Shown here: positions 1 through 13,932 of the stretch, one piece after another
Layout of the letters: each line of letters starts with the position of its first letter
Position numbering within the stretch: position 1 is the first letter of the stretch
Assembly: GCA_002633025.1 (NCBI GenBank)
Contig: NMRB01002070.1
Span: 18,183 to 82,182, forward strand
Source of the DNA: Notospermus geniculatus
Lineage: Eukaryota > Nemertea > Pilidiophora > Heteronemertea > Lineidae
Direction of reading: 5' to 3'
Length of the DNA: 64,000 nt
Made by a program: the position numbers and the translations under genes
Notes under the pieces: model-generated
What the model saw: the letters and a program-made list of their open reading frames with translations, nothing else
Told to the model about the DNA's origin: nothing
Database searches by the model: none

Positions 1-2976
1 GGACAATCATTTATCCATGCCTGTCGGTATTTATGGGTTCCATCCAGTTTATTGTCTCATAAATATCTACCTTAGGTGTGGTCTGATTGTCTCAGGGCTG
101 TGAGTAGGTTAACAGTCAGAGCTTTGGGACCGATCAGGTATGCCTCAATCTCTCCCGGTATCTGTTTTCATCAACTCGATACTGCATTAATATCATATGA
201 GGGAATGCTAGAGTGGTCACATTGCACTAACGAGGTTTGCTAGATTCTTTCATCGGCTCTATAGGCAAGGGAGTGAATGGATATTACATCCATACTAAGT
301 ACAAGTTGGGCTGACTGAATACAAACATTTTGTTTTTGATGCAAAAACTAGTGAAAGGCACTTTTTCATTCAGTCAGCAAAAAAGGAAAGGAAAGGGCAT
401 ACACCCCCTCTGTTTTGTTGAAATTCCAAGGCTTGAATTTGACCAGGAAAATCAGGGGTTTAGGTTCTACTGGGGTCCAATGGTCAAAAGCTACACCCCC
501 CTTTTTTGATGCTGGATGGATCTGGTGATGCAGCATGCATGTTTCTTCATGAGAGAAAAGTCTGCAATGCACCTCACACTTTTAAAATTTCAACGATGAA
601 GACAAGAATTTCACACCCAGTGAAAATTTGTAAAACGTGTGACAACCAAGTTTAGGGCCATTAATAACACGAGTGACGCTGAGCGAAATTAACAGAAAAT
701 AACACGTAAATTAGCACTTTTTCCATTCCGTTTCTGTCACTTCATTTGATGAATATATAATGTTGATTTTAGAAATTTTGGCCTCATCTTCATCTTAATT
801 CATTAAAATGTAGAAAAACAGATTGTCGTCAAAATGACAGATTATTCACCAATTTCTCATGCAGCAAATGTAATTTTGGCATTTTTTTCATCAATGGATT
901 CCAATTGCATATTTATAGAAAATTTCTTGCTTTGACTTGGGAGGACTAATTGAGATTCTTTTGGGAGATTTGTGATTTCTTGAAGTTAAATATTTCACTC
1001 AAATGCAGCTCGGAAATCAATTATATTTTTGCTATGTGTTCAAGACTGGTTCGCCTGTTTCAGAAGGCAACTTTCAAACAAATGAGAGCTAGGACTACAG
1101 TGGAACCTCCCTTAGTAGACACCTCTGCCAGGAGGACACTTCTCTATTAAGGACACCAACCTTGTGCTTTAAGCGCAATGAGGAACATGAGTAGCTTGAG
1201 ACGGCATTCCAAACTCATCAGGGCAAATAGTGCTCGACCCTGATGGAAAAATCTAATAGCTACATAATATTCTTGATGGCATTTCTCAAAGATTACCATA
1301 TAATTTGCAGTGGCAAATTTTGTTGACAAGAGAGGAAGAAAGGGAGAAGAATGGCATCACCAACAAATAAGCAGGGGGACAAGAACATGTTGCAACATCC
1401 CCCTGCCCCCTGGTCCGCCTCTACATATTCTAATTCTTTCCTCATCATCACTTTTAGAAGCATACTTTATGTGCAACATACATGTAGGTGTGATGCAATA
1501 AAAGTTACTTAAATGATTCATAACAAAATCATTGCAATCCTTCATTACCCAACAAAGGTGACAAAAAGCATCCCGACAGTCAATATAACTAGAATTAAAC
1601 TTCGTTAGAAAATTTCTAACACCAAGATGTCTCATTTATAGAAAAATAATCATTGAATTCATCGGGATACCTTAAAAAGGTGACAAACCGCTCTCATGCA
1701 TGGTAAAATATGAATTCGCTCCTGTCATTAAAATCCTCATTATCAGAGCAATTAGTTAAAGTTTAATTCTGCTGTTGTTGCCAGATAGTAGGCTTATTTT
1801 ACACCTGGGGATACGTGTTCCCGTTCTCAGACACGAGGGAGATGGAAGCAGTTTAAAGATTCATACTGACCCAGGATTCGGAGAGTTTCCCTTCAGGAGA
1901 TATCATTACCAATAATTAGTTTAGTCTCTGAAGAATCGAGACTTGTACAAGGTAAAGAAGGTGAAGATGAAGAATCGTTTGAGTTTGAAAGTTAGTTTTT
2001 AAAGACTTGGCTTTACCCGTTTGCACATGACATTGCGACATCATAGGTAATAGGAAGGTTCTGCAAGCTTACGTTTTACATATATGATTACGATTACGAT
2101 TTGACGACGTCATGACATCATTACAGATGATGTGACGCGATGGTGCCATCATCTGACTTGAGACTTCCCGTGTATGATAAAATGTTGTCGATGTATCCCA
2201 TGTTTGGCCGACCGACCCTCAAAGACACAGAGGTCCGTTATTTTACTTTTAATCATCATGGCAATTTGGAAATTTACCCATTATTAGGTGTGTCAATTTG
2301 AAAGCGAATTATTTGATTACAAAGGTGAAAGATTGGGCTTCGATTAAATCGTATGTTTCTCACGTGTAGCAAGCGATTTGCACGTAAAATGGTCCCGCAG
2401 AGCTGACGTCATGACGTTTTCAAATTGTAATCGTAAATGTAAAATGTAAACTTCCAAAACCTCCGTAATGCGACAGAAATCTCACTTTGAAGAGATAAAA
2501 AAACCCTCATCATACTGCATTGGAGAAGGAACAAAAGGCAACATACCTGTGGAAACAGTAGGCCTATCCATCACTTCACAACAATGACCAAAAACGGACA
2601 AAAATCTCCAAAATCACTGCTGCAATCACGACCACTAATAGAAATCAAGTATCAGAGTGCAATCTGCAAATCTGAACAGGTAAATCTACGTGTTCCAATC
2701 AATCAGACATGTGCTACCTATTTAATGTCATATTGATTTCTGGCCACTCAAAGCAACACCTGGACTTTCTAAACACTACATGAAAAGTGTCGGGAGCTGG
2801 AATATAGTATTAAGTTCATTATATTCATCGATAATAGATATCGCGGTGAACATGTGGACTTCAATTGATTTGATATTTGCACGTGAATGAAAAGCAAGGA
2901 AATCACCTGGTAATTTAGTCAAAATAGTCAGCAGATGTAGACTCTTGCCACGTAAACATCAAAACTGACCACTCCT
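1..2976. other. No gene seen
   Basis: AT-rich sequence with one SINE family 2 fragment (1171-1275). The short open frames show no domain, splice context or conservation within the window. Confidence 0.6.
1171..1275 (+). mobile_element. SINE family 2, 3' fragment
   Basis: Contains AATGAGGAACATGAGTAGCT and TGATGGAAAAATCTAATA. Only the body end and tail remain. Confidence 0.72.
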
Positions 2977-3135
2977 CACATGGGACAGTAAACCGTGGTA
3001 CCTTGTGTCTTTAAGGGCAAGTAAAAGACCCCATCCAAGTGAGGAACATGAGTAGCTTGAGGTGGCCTCTTCTGTATTTACCTGGGATAATAATGCCATG
3101 GCCCCGATGGAAAAATCCAATACAAAAATACAAAA
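2977..3135 (+). mobile_element. SINE family 2, 5'-truncated
   Basis: Contains GGGCAAGTAAAAGACCCCAT and GAGGAACATGAGTAGCTTGA and ends in an AAATACAAAA tail. The tRNA head is missing. Confidence 0.82.
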
Positions 3136-3196
3136 TGACGAAAGTCAATTTCAGGATTTATATGTCTTACCAAAAATTCACAAACACTTCTGAATT

Positions 3197-3395
3197 GTGA
3201 CCCATGACAGCAAAATGAGTCGTAAAGCGCCGGAAAGAAGACTCAAGATGACACCAGAGAACAACTCTAGAAATTGACAGAGTCAAATTTCACAACGGCC
3301 AGACAATACTGAAATCAACAATCCGTCGGTGCACTTTGGGTCTTCTTCTCTGCGCATTCCAACTCATTTTGCTGGCACGGGTCACAATTTTTGGT
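3197..3395. mobile_element. GTGACCC foldback, divergent copy
   Basis: GTGACCCATGACAGCAAAATGAG and CTCATTTTGCTGGCACGGGTCAC are inverted. GGCCAGACAATACTGAAATC recalls the interior of the 34929 element. Confidence 0.67.
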
Positions 3396-3698
3396 CTCAT
3401 GAGAGGTCTCTCGGATAGATCTATATACAAAGAATGAAGGCCATCCCCACTCAGTCATGACAAGCCAGCCTAGTGATGGAGATTTCGAAGTTCCCCTTTC
3501 ATCCACTGCCTAACCGTCCTTGATTGGCCGACTGCGGCATCTCGTTCTAGATCTACGCACAAATGGTGGGATTATCTCCGCAGATATGCAGCGACTACCA
3601 AATATTGATACTCTAGCACAAAACATGGCGCTTCATTGATGCCCGCACTTCAGCGCTATAATATAGCGGTGCTTGATATGCAAATGGCTGAACAACGA

Positions 3699-4163
3699 TT
3701 AGCATCCAGAACTACTACATATCGCCATTGACCATATTCCCAGTTGAGAGTGAAACGGACTCCTGTACTGACGGTGTATATCGCACACGGTTGATGCACA
3801 CCGGTTTCGCACATTTTTTTTTACAAAACATGTATGTGCAGTTAGCAAACCTTGTCTGAAGTAGATTTCTACAAAAAGGTACCTCCATTCAGGAAATAAT
3901 TTGGAATGTAGCCGATAAGAATTGGCAACATAAATGGACATACAGAACATGTAACATATTTTTTTATAACATTCATGACATTCTTGGATATAAATAAGTG
4001 CCGTGCCACCAAGACGTTCTGAAACCTTGGACATAAGAGAGTTTTCAAGAGAAAATGGTACACGAAAAGTGTGCATTAAGACATCATACAATATATCGCT
4101 CAAAAATAATGCTTCCTTTGATAAGATGTGAACGGTTCGAGAGCTTAAAACCGTACAACGCAA
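3699..4163 (-). CDS. Unassigned open frame of 154 codons
   Basis: This frame is long for its AT-rich surroundings and rich in Cys, Tyr and Phe. It has no motif I recognise, no paralogue in the window and no clear splice context. It may be chance or an old transposon remnant. I list it only because nothing else explains the interval. Confidence 0.12.
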   Translation of the reverse strand: MRCTVLSSRTVHILSKEALFLSDILYDVLMHTFRVPFSLENSLMSKVSERLGGTALIYIQECHECYKKICYMFCMSIYVANSYRLHSKLFPEWRYLFVEIYFRQGLLTAHTCFVKKNVRNRCASTVCDIHRQYRSPFHSQLGIWSMAICSSSGC

Positions 4164-4559
4164 TCAGTGAGTGTATAGACATACCGTAAAGGTCTATTTG
4201 AAGGTTCTTTCTTTGGATGCAATGTAATGGTGGCATCAAAATGACCCGTCACCAAAAAACCAGTCCTAAGTCACTCTGAAGTTGGCTGTTTGAGACCAAT
4301 GTTTTGTCAATTTCAGTAGGCCTAGCCTTATTGTCTGTCTTTTGTAAAATCTAAGTGATAACATCTCTTCCTTTATCTCCTTGAGTTATTTTGGTTCACC
4401 CTGGGTCTTAAGATGGGTTTTGCTGTGACGGTGTCACCACTTTAAAGTTCCGGTTCTTTTATCCAAGTACCGGCAGGCCCATAATCATGATGATCTGAGC
4501 AAGAAAGAAATGACTGCAAATAAACTGCCCAGACTCAGTCTGGGACAACATTGTCTTAA

Positions 4560-4735
4560 TGGTATAGGAGCAGGTGACGTCATTGTACATGTTGTACGTA
4601 AGCCATTGTTTTACCAGTCGCCATCTTAAACTCTCATATAGAGAGCGTGCAGGTGACGGCATCGAGTCATGTGATCAGTCTAATCTGCCATATTGGATGG
4701 CCGATGACGTCATCGACTCACGTGGTGCACGTTGT
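4560..4735. repeat. Dispersed repeat with GTGACGTCAT and GAGAGCGTGCAGGTGA
   Basis: AGAGAGCGTGCAGGTGA and GCCATATTGGATGGC match, in reverse, sequence at about 43480-43620 (TCACCTGCACGCTCTCTGAT, GCCGTCCAATATGGC). Confidence 0.57.
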
Positions 4736-5332
4736 CGTCGGCGCAGGTGGAGTGTGTGTTACTACAACAATGACATGATCTACACATGACACAATTGTCG
4801 TGGACATCAGCTTGGTCAGAAGTGATGTCACAATGAGCAAAGTGAGGTCACAATGAGCCACTGCATTCTATCAGGATGAAAATTAACTCTGAATGATATC
4901 ATGTCACATCGAGATATCACTGACAAGTGTGACAATTAACCTTGGAATGTCATGGATATTTTCCATCTTAATTCGACAACTGGATTGATCAGCATGTCCA
5001 GGTACACCGAGGTAAGACGTCCATCAATGTGAAAAATGCACAATAAACTGTCCACAGCTGTGGACCTTCTTCCAGGTCATGGCAGTTGGAACACTCTTGA
5101 TTAATTTTACATATGAGGCAGAAACCGAATTATGTAAATTTGGACAAATTGCTTGTTCAAGAGGGCAAGTTGAGTCATAAATCTACCGTCTTTGCCTAGA
5201 TGTCCATTTAGATATAGCAAAAGAGACAGTAGCAGATTGGGTTAGACTCCAATAAGATGTTCATACCAAAACGTACAGTTAACAGCACTCTAAAATAAAT
5301 ACACTGGTACTGCAGAAAATATAGCTGTGGTT

Positions 5333-5780
5333 ACACTACATAAATCTCCGTGCTTTCCCCGGGGATTTTGCGGTTACACCTGTAAATCGCCGGGTCTAAA
5401 CAGACCCGTGTCTGAAATCCCCGTGCTTATTAGCCCCAGCGATATCGAAGGGGCAACGCCAGGGCTATTTAAGCACGGAGATTCTATGTAGTGTAACCGC
5501 AAAATCCCCGTGTCTATTTCTAGTTCCACGCACCCCGACAGACGGCGATGCAAATTGATGAGTGAAGCGCATGCGTATAGGCCATTTCACGCCTCCAGCA
5601 GCCACTTAATTATGCACAGTTGCCTACACGCAGTGCCCCTATCGCCGGGATACGGAACTTATTACCAATCGCATTTTAAGTAGTGTAACCGCTCGCCGTG
5701 TCAACGCCGTGTTTTTTCTGGTTCGGAAAAACCCCGTGTCTCAAAAACCCCGGCGATTTTGGATAGGTGTAACCACGGCT
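5333..5780. mobile_element. MITE with GTGGTTACAC inverted ends
   Basis: It starts AGCTGTGGTTACACTACATA and ends GGTGTAACCACGGCT. The interior has several CCCCGTG and CCGGCGATTT words in both orientations. A possible TAT duplication flanks it. It is related to 49526-49943. Confidence 0.82.
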
Positions 5781-6935
5781 TATAAGATAACATTTTCCTT
5801 ATATTCGGTTTATCTGACAAGAATCTCACTAAATGAAACCAATGAATGAGCATTTTCATTTACATTGATAAAATTTGACTGTTAAGTCCAAAATCATAAG
5901 GTTTGTTGCCTGTTAAAAAATTTGAGGTTCTTTTCTATAACAGGGTATGTAGCAAAACTTATGATTTTGGACTTTTCATATTGTGGAAATGATGACAATG
6001 AGAAGGGAAATGGTGAGCATATTACAAACAAGTGTTACATGCTCGGAAATAAAGTATATATTAGACTTTATTTTCTGCAGTTTTTCTCACTTCACGGCGC
6101 CTGACTGGCACTGCACCATCTAACTCCGTGTCTGGCGCAGTTGGGCCCGAGGGAGCAATGCCACTTACCTAACAGAAAGGTACAACTGCTCTATTCTATA
6201 ACAAGTTAATTGATCAGTTACTCACTCATTATGAGGTCATTAGGGGATAACATCAAATTGATTGGAAGACTGTAAAAGATGCTCTGATGGCATCAACAAA
6301 TGGTCGGTTATCAAACAATAAAAGTTAAAGTTAAAGTTTGGGTTTATAGTCTGATATCAACAACGGTAACTTCCTATCCTATTCATCAACTGCACACACG
6401 CCAATTTTGATTAGACTTTAGAAAATACAATTTCTACAGATGTTGTCCAATACATGCGCCGTGCTGAATTGCTTGAGTCTATTGGTATAAGTAACGCTTT
6501 CAACTTCGACGAGCTTGGAGTATCAGAAACTCACGGAATACTCAACAAGAGTGGCAAAGGTATATCATTCTCGTCAAACATTTCTTATAACAATCCCCCT
6601 ACTTGAGTTACGGATGTATGCAACTTTATTGATTTTCTACTTCACGAATAATCCTAAAATTCTTGGCAGCATCCCGTTCTCCTTGTCGGGTGAGAACCTG
6701 TCAAGCCTTAAATTACAAAGTGTCTAAGTCAGGTGTGTATCCTGTGAGAAGTCCTTTAGAAATCGTACACCAGAAGAGACAAACACTACATGTCAATACT
6801 ATCACAAGTGTTTAACTCGTTATGATTCTGTCCAATGGAAGAATGAAGCAGGGTATAAAATGATGTGCAGAAGGGACGTGGAGCAAAATTTCATTCCAAA
6901 TTGCACAAAAATCTTTATTTTGGGAGTGATTATCA

Positions 6936-7107
6936 CAGGTGTGGATCCAGGGGGCGCACCCGGCGTGCGCCGCCTTTTCGGCCAACAAATCTGTAAAATT
7001 GACCGTGAAATTCTGAAATTTGGAGCAAATCATTGAAATTCACCGCAGATTTCAATGTTTCTAGCACAGTGCGCCCTCTCTTTTCCGAAATCGTGGATCC
7101 GTCCCTG
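6936..7107. mobile_element. CAGG-MITE copy 1, TSD TATCA
   Basis: Termini are CAGGTGTGGATCCAG and GTGGATCCGTCCCTG. The flanks duplicate TATCA (6931-6935 and 7108-7112). The interior shares GGCCAACAAATCTGTAAAAT with the other copies. Confidence 0.87.
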
Positions 7108-10083
7108 TATCATAATGGGAGACTTTACAGCCCTTAGAGGCCGCCTGTTAAAATTGTCCTAGAACATCACAAAATTTGACGTCACAGACATGTCATGGCC
7201 TCCACGTCATCATGGATGACATTGTGGCGTGCACTTCTCTGTGACGTCAAATTTCATGACGTTCTACATGATGAAAACAGGTCCTCTACGTTATACTCGT
7301 CGGCAACCCGAGTAAGCCTTTGATGTGTCGGGTGTAATTAGCGCACGGATGTGTTTGTTTTGGCAATATTGACCCAGGAAAATGATCGCGCCTGAGCCTA
7401 ATATCTCTTTTGGTAATGGTCAGATAAGTCTAGAAGTTGCTTTATTCTTTTTAGAATGACTTTGTTATTTAAAAAAGCACTTTAAAATTTTGAAAACGAC
7501 CCAGAAATAAGGAATTTGAAACAAGTTTTATCATGAGTCAGCGGCCGAATTTTCCGTCCGCCATCTTGTTTGGCTCTTCCCGCAAACACCTAAACGCCCT
7601 TCATCGACCGTCAGGCAAAGCGTGGGTATTGTGTGCGTTAATTGCCCCTTAATTGCCGTGGTACTCGACGATGTATGTGGGTCAATTGGTCATTGTTTGA
7701 TGTGTTTAGAAATTCGATTCCATCTCATGAAACTAAAGTTTACCAACGTGTCAACACCGCCAGACAAGCATTAAAGTCTGTTGTGGTCAGCGCCAGTAGT
7801 CCTCTAATAAAATTTTGTACCTAACTTCAGTCATAAGATGCACAACTTTGTCTTGGCATTTCATCACTTGCGCTGCTTATGCTTAGCAAACTATTCCTAA
7901 TCAGCAGTGACAGTTTCGACGGAACATCCATCTAGGCCTACTTCAGATGGCCTGACGATGTTTTGGCGGGAAACCCTGTGTGACCAGTGACTGGGAAGGC
8001 CACTTAATATTCATATGACCTGTATGACGTATTTATACTGCATCATCCAATAAGTGAGAGATACCACACTGGGATTCCCCTGACATCATTCTGAAAACTT
8101 ATATTTAGCACACCATGTGCAATTCATGTTCATGATTCGTGATTTGAAACTTGGCATACACACGTTGCCGTTTCTGACCAGCTTTTGTAATACTCCTTGA
8201 AAAGTTGAGATCAGTATTAGAGGCACTCCCTGGCGTTCTATGATAGATCTGGGACTTGGGCAAAATGCAAAGCATGGGGGATTATTGATTTATTCATGAT
8301 TTGGGGAATTTTTTTGACAAGTCAAGTGAGGAGAGCTGAGCTGTTTGTTGCTGCATATTACTGCAAATTTTGCCACATAGTTTCATGTTCATGTTGAATA
8401 TTTAGGGTGGGCTCGATCACTGGCTTCCAATATGGGAGTATATTTAGGAGAGCTATGGCTCTCTTAAGTCATTTAGCAACAGTTATTTTTAGCTGTCGCG
8501 CTTATTTTTCATTTCATGCACTGTGGAAAGTCCCGCTTGGCGCTAGCCTGAACGTAACACGAACAGTAGGCCTAAAATAAAGTTCTATATGTTATCATGC
8601 TGCGATTCTTCACTGTCATCGCTTTAAGCCCGAATAAAACACAACCCCTGCTTACCTCTTGCTTATACATTGTACTATCACTTTCACGATATCTGATGGG
8701 GCTATTTTGGTAAGTATTAAAATTTTCAAGCCCCTGATGCTGGCTTATCGGCCGTGGTCCTGGCCACTGACCAAAACAGAGGAGACAACATATACAAAGG
8801 AAATGCTCTTAATTCACTTCGAGACCTTCAATTCGAATTAACTCTTCACACTATAGATGTCCCAAAACACTTAAAACAGTTTGTCGACGTTTATTCAATT
8901 GAATACATTACAATGACAAGACACTTTATATGCGGACATACTTTACTGCTACACCGGTGCCATAAGAGATCTCATGCCCCCGATATCAGATGCCCGCTTT
9001 CCCGCCTGAATAAAGATCTCGTGACATAAGTTTCTGTCTGTCAGTGCCAGGCTGACCCTCATTGTTGGAAGGCATCTTATATCGGGTGAGGGGGATGACA
9101 TTCTATAACAGTGTCGCAATGCCGCTAGTGAAAACTCCCCGGAGTTTTCCGGAATTGGTAAGGGATTGTGGTCAGTCTTGGCCTATTGGGGTCTACTCAG
9201 TCAAAAACTGCATACCTTATAGGAATCATATTTATGACCACGCATGTTTATGCTAATGTTTACGCTTACTGGGAGGCTGGTGTAAAAGGTTTAAATAAAA
9301 GAGATAAAAGCTGCGACAATTACCCCTTTCAGCAGACGTGATCGGTCATTCACACCTCCATTATCATGATTATTGTATGTGTGGACAGCAACAGCCAATC
9401 CTGATTACCGTACCAAAGCAGAGCAAACTAGTAACACAAACTAAACACCACTTCTTAATGAGTCCCATTGTGTAGTCAATTAATGTCCAAGGTACCTTCA
9501 TGGTACAGATTGTGCAGTGTATGTGTTGGAAGGAAAAAAAGTTGACTTTGGTGACCAAAAATTTTGCAGAAATTGTAAATGTTAATTTCCCTTTCATAAC
9601 GTCGGTGCTTTGAGTAAATCCTTTGAAACTTTGTCAGACTTGGTGTTAATGTTTCAGAGAATAAGGATATCTATGCAGTTTTTATGGCCAACATGCACCT
9701 TGATCGGAATTTGGGAAAGCTAATGACAAACAATTTTCACATAAGGTTTAAGAATTGTTTTCCATTCCAACAGCTAAATATTCTCACTGCTTTCGTCATT
9801 TTCCTCTAAAGCTTTGTCCGATTAGTCTGATGTTTCAGAGAATGAGGATAGTTCACCGGTTAATTAGTGGAAGTTGATAAACACAGTTTTCACATTAATT
9901 TAAAGAAGTATTTTCCCTTTAAACAATTATTGAATATACTCTCTTTTTGAGCCTGAAACTTTGTCCGACTTGGTATTGACGTCGTGCAGTTTTGATGGAA
10001 ACTGTCCCATCTTTATCAGAGTTGGCGATCTGCGATAGGCTGCTCTTGTGAGATCTGATTTACGACACTCAACACTTTACAGG
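7108..10083. other. No supported gene
   Basis: Holds a small hairpin near 7180-7255 (GTGACGTCAAATTT in two orientations), one unassigned 91-codon frame (8754-9029) and nothing else I can name. Confidence 0.5.
8754..9029 (+). CDS. Unassigned open frame of about 91 codons
   Basis: A short open frame (MVLATDQNRGDNIYKGNALN...) with His- and Cys-containing segments near its end and no recognised domain. The start and any splicing are undefined. It may be a decayed mobile-element fragment. Confidence 0.12.
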   Translation: MVLATDQNRGDNIYKGNALNSLRDLQFELTLHTIDVPKHLKQFVDVYSIEYITMTRHFICGHTLLLHRCHKRSHAPDIRCPLSRLNKDLVT

Positions 10084-10285
10084 AAGAGAAACCAAAAGGA
10101 AAGGCAGAAAAGTCGACACACACAATGATATTACTACAAGAAGTCGTTTTCCAGAATTTCATTGCAAATTTTCGACCCCAACAGGGGTTTTCCTCAGCCA
10201 CTTTCTGTGAAACTCCAGAAAGACTGAAAAGACAGTCAAAATTCTGGAAGACGACTTCTTGCAGTATATTACAGGAAGAGAAAGG
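10084..10285. mobile_element. Penelope-like terminal fragments, inverted pair
   Basis: On the minus strand a degenerate copy of the CTGAAGAAGACCCC..GGGGTCGAAA motif (about 10157-10205) is followed by TTCTGGAAAACGACTTCTTG and TCATTGTGTGTG. On the plus strand 10236-10285 repeats TTCTGGAAGACGACTTCTTG. It shares sequence with 14576-14890 and 56651-56750. Confidence 0.55.
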
Positions 10286-10325
10286 TTCTGAATTCAAATC
10301 GTATGATCCCGTTTGCAAGTCATAT

Positions 10326-10678
10326 GCCGTGTTCACACTAGGGTTTTATATCGAATCGAATTCGCAATAAAGGCCTATTCCGATATAACGCGTCACACTC
10401 AATTCGAAATAGATCACTTTTATATCGATTTAACCAAACCGGTATTTGAATCGGTTTCGATTCGCATTAGCCAAATCGAAATAGTTATGTACACTGCACA
10501 GTATACATTCAATGTAGGCCTAACGTCATGATAGTTTATTGCGGGTTGAGTGTGACGCGTTTTGTTTCGAATCGAAATCGGTTTAGTAGTAGTGTGACCC
10601 GACCCGACGTAACCAAATCGATTTCCGTATTTCGATTTACGGAAACCGATTTCGATGCGAAATAGGTGTGAACGCAGC
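10326..10678. mobile_element. MITE with GTTCACAC inverted ends
   Basis: It starts GCCGTGTTCACACTAGGG and ends TAGGTGTGAACGCAGC. The interior is a series of TCGAAT, CGATT and ATTTCG palindromic words (such as TATCGAATCGAATTCG). No ORF. Confidence 0.75.
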
Positions 10679-11429
10679 AGAAGATGACTTTTCCCAAATT
10701 CTGCACTCCACATTTCGTTGCCTCCACATAAGAGCACAATATGTCATCTAGAAAATCGGACTGCATTCGTATGTCAACTTGATATATCAATTATTCTTAC
10801 CGAGTTTCAAGGATCTCAATTCAAGATCCAAAAGTTACGGACAAGCGTTCAAGTGATTTTTATCTCAAGTGGAGACGACTATTTTTCTGTGTGATGCTGA
10901 GCAGCATCAATAACTTCAAAGGCATCGAGTGATAAATAAAGCCGGGATTATTTCATGAAGCATTGGTTAGTCCGATGAAAGCAGCATATAGAAAATGAAA
11001 TTTTACTTTAAAACCGATGATTAACGCAGAAGTTTGAGAAGATTGGGTCCGAGGTTCCTTTATATCTATTATTGACTAGGAACGAAAAACGTTTGCATGG
11101 TAGACATTTTTAACTGCTACACCACTGTCGTTCACAGATATTCGCCGGAGCATGAACATATCCGACATTTTCCCTTGGCCTAAATTCCCCAACTTTGAGT
11201 TCAACTGAACTAGACCCACCTGAATTTTATAAACCATAGAAAGAGTACACTGTATTTAGCCCCCAACAAGGTGGACACAATGCATTGGACAAACAACGTT
11301 GATATAGTGTACACATAATTAATTTAGACAAAGCGGGTGTATTGTACCCCCTGCCGTTCTGGGATGGATTGGGTGGGCTGTGAGCAGAGGGAGGCGACCG
11401 CAGGATCAGCCAGCCATATCAGTGAGTCA

Positions 11430-11712
11430 ACAACCAAATAGGATTGTTTATTTAGTGGTTTATTTTGTTTATTCACGCTGAGGTGTTGCCGGCCAGCAAG
11501 AGAAGAGGGCCCGTTTTCGGCATGTACGCCGATATGGAGTGGCTGCATTGAAATATCGTGCGAAATTACCCCTCATATTTTCAGTACCCCCAAACCCTGA
11601 AATTATCACGGTCAAAACCAAATAGGATTGTTTATTTAGTGGTTTATTTTGTTTATTCCCGCTGAGGTGTTGCCGGCCAGCAAGAGAAGAGGGCCCGTTT
11701 TCGGCATGTAGG
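11430..11712. repeat. Direct repeat of about 95 bp, two copies
   Basis: ACCAAATAGGATTGTTTATT through GAGGGCCCGTTTTCGGCATG at 11430-11524 recurs almost unchanged at 11617-11710. They are separated by about 92 bp of unrelated sequence. Confidence 0.88.
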
Positions 11713-12394
11713 ACCGCTAACTGGTGCCGGCCTCTGACGGCAGTAAAGTCTCCCATTGGAAGTTTTTGTATGGGAAAACAAACTTTTCAGAACAGACATG
11801 ACAGAAGTTGATCCAAGTGCACAGAGGCCCACAAATGTCTTTTTTAAAAAGACACCCCCTGGAGAGGCAAAGGAAACTCACATGGAGCAAGAATAAGAGG
11901 GAATTTTTTGTCCAGAACCTTTCATCTTGCAGACATTATCTATTTCCCTAACCAACGTATGTCAAAAACTTCAAAATCCCAATTTGTCTTTTGTATCATC
12001 AACTTACAATTCCCTTCCGATACTCCCACATCCTCCTATCTCCTTCGAATATCTAGCTATGTTATTTGTAACCCAACATGTCCGAATTGGCGGTGAGCTA
12101 TGACGCGTAAAAGAACGGGCATATCTGCCTGAAAGAATTTCAAGTAAGCAGTTACCGAATCTTAATCAGACTCTAGGGATGAGTTTAAAAATAAGATTCG
12201 CAATCTGAATTATATCCAAGAGGAATAACAGTATACCTTTTTACGGTTCTCATTTCGTGAGTCAGGATTTGAATTCTTTTCCAAGTTATCTTTACGCCAT
12301 GGTGATCACCGAGGCGCAGTTTCTATCGGCCAATTGATCTCCACAATGGATCCACGAGCCGCGGTATTCAACTACCACGGTTGCAGACGTCATC

Positions 12395-12535
12395 TTTTTC
12401 TACAGTTTATTACCACTTGTTCTCGATGCCGCTGAAGGTGGTATTAAACTTTTGTAAATTTGTAGTTACGATTTGTACTTACTCAATGCCACTGAAGGTG
12501 GTATTTTGACCTAACTTCTGTAAATTTGTAATGTT
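12395..12535. repeat. Short direct repeat, two copies
   Basis: CTCGATGCCGCTGAAGGTGG and CTCAATGCCACTGAAGGTGG are each followed by TTTTGTAAATTTGTA or TTCTGTAAATTTGTA, about 70 bp apart. Confidence 0.62.
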
Positions 12536-13932
12536 GCTTTTGAAATTGACAATACGGCAATATTATGCGATTTTCAAATGATCTAAGCAATACTGAGTAA
12601 CCTTTTTCATCTTGAAGACATCAAAGTAGCCAGGAATCTGGGACATAAGTATCCTTGCTTACAAGATCAATCCAAAAGGCTGGCTAAAAAATCTAAAATG
12701 CTCAGCATATCTGAGTTTTTACTTGTCATATATTTATAATGCATTTCCAATTCAATAATTTGATGAAGAAAGGAAGTGGGTTTTCCTAGCTGAAGTGGCC
12801 TTCTTGACAACAGGCCTACTACATGCACGCGTGCCTAGGAATGAACTCCAACTCTGGTTTATGGACAAAATGATTATCTAACACCCAAAGTATTGGCCCT
12901 CAAATCAAGAGAACGCTACTGCTACCTATTGTGTGATATTGTAAATAGAATGAAAGATGCCACATCATAACTATTATCATCCAAATTATATTAAACTTTG
13001 TACTAAAACTTTGACTGAAAGGGATGCAGAGCTGAGCCTACAGGCCTTTAGGCAGAGATGAAGGGGGGGGGGGGTATTGTANGGGGGGGTATTGTACAAG
13101 AGACAGCAGTTGGTCTTGGTCTGGTGGTCCACTTGCAGATGCAAAGGAGGTGAGGTCCTACAATGTATTTCACTAAAGGTTGGCCTTGAAATTGAAAGGT
13201 GTTGAATCACACTCAATTTGTTAATGGCTAACAATGAAATTGACAAGGCCTAGCTATTACTGGTATTAGGCCTACACTACAGCTAAGTTTTGGTGGTAGG
13301 CCTATCATCTCATGATTGGGACACTGAAGAACTGCCTAAATTAGGCCTAACAGGTGTCCTTTCAAAATCATATGCCTATTAATGAACTTCAAATGAAAGG
13401 GGTGCAGCTAGGCTTTAGTAGCATTGAATTTCATTAATATCCAGGAAAACCGCCAGAACTGGCTGCTAACAGTCATGTTGAGGAACAATTAATTGATCAT
13501 TATGAATATACAATGTAATTCCTGGTGGCCTATTTCACGCCATGCATTCATGCGTTGTTTTGTATGCATGCTACTGTAGTTGGGTAATCGCGCCAAGATG
13601 TCACTCACTTTCAGAGCTGCTGCGACAGGCAAAAGAAGCAGCGTGGTACGGCTACATTACAAATCCAGTTAATTTGATTCATAAATTATTGAAAGCGGAC
13701 AATTACTCAGAACGACCGTATCTCAGCATCATCGGGCTATCGATTTTTGTCGGGAAGAGCCAGTCGTGAGGCTGGACTGACAGATACACACAGACTGGCA
13801 CAGGACGGTGTCAGAACCAACTTGGAGACGCTTCAAAAACATGACAATTACTCTAGTCAGGACCCGAAAAAGCGTCCTAAACACAGATACAGATGTTTTT
13901 AAAAGATTTATGTAACTGATAGGCTGACTTAC

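Noticed and set aside
10016-10336. 106-codon minus-strand frame
   Set aside because: It coincides with inverted Penelope-like ends and has no domain.
13729-13932. Continuation of the minus-strand frame past 13933
   Set aside because: It begins at a strong GTAAGT donor and looks compositionally like intron.
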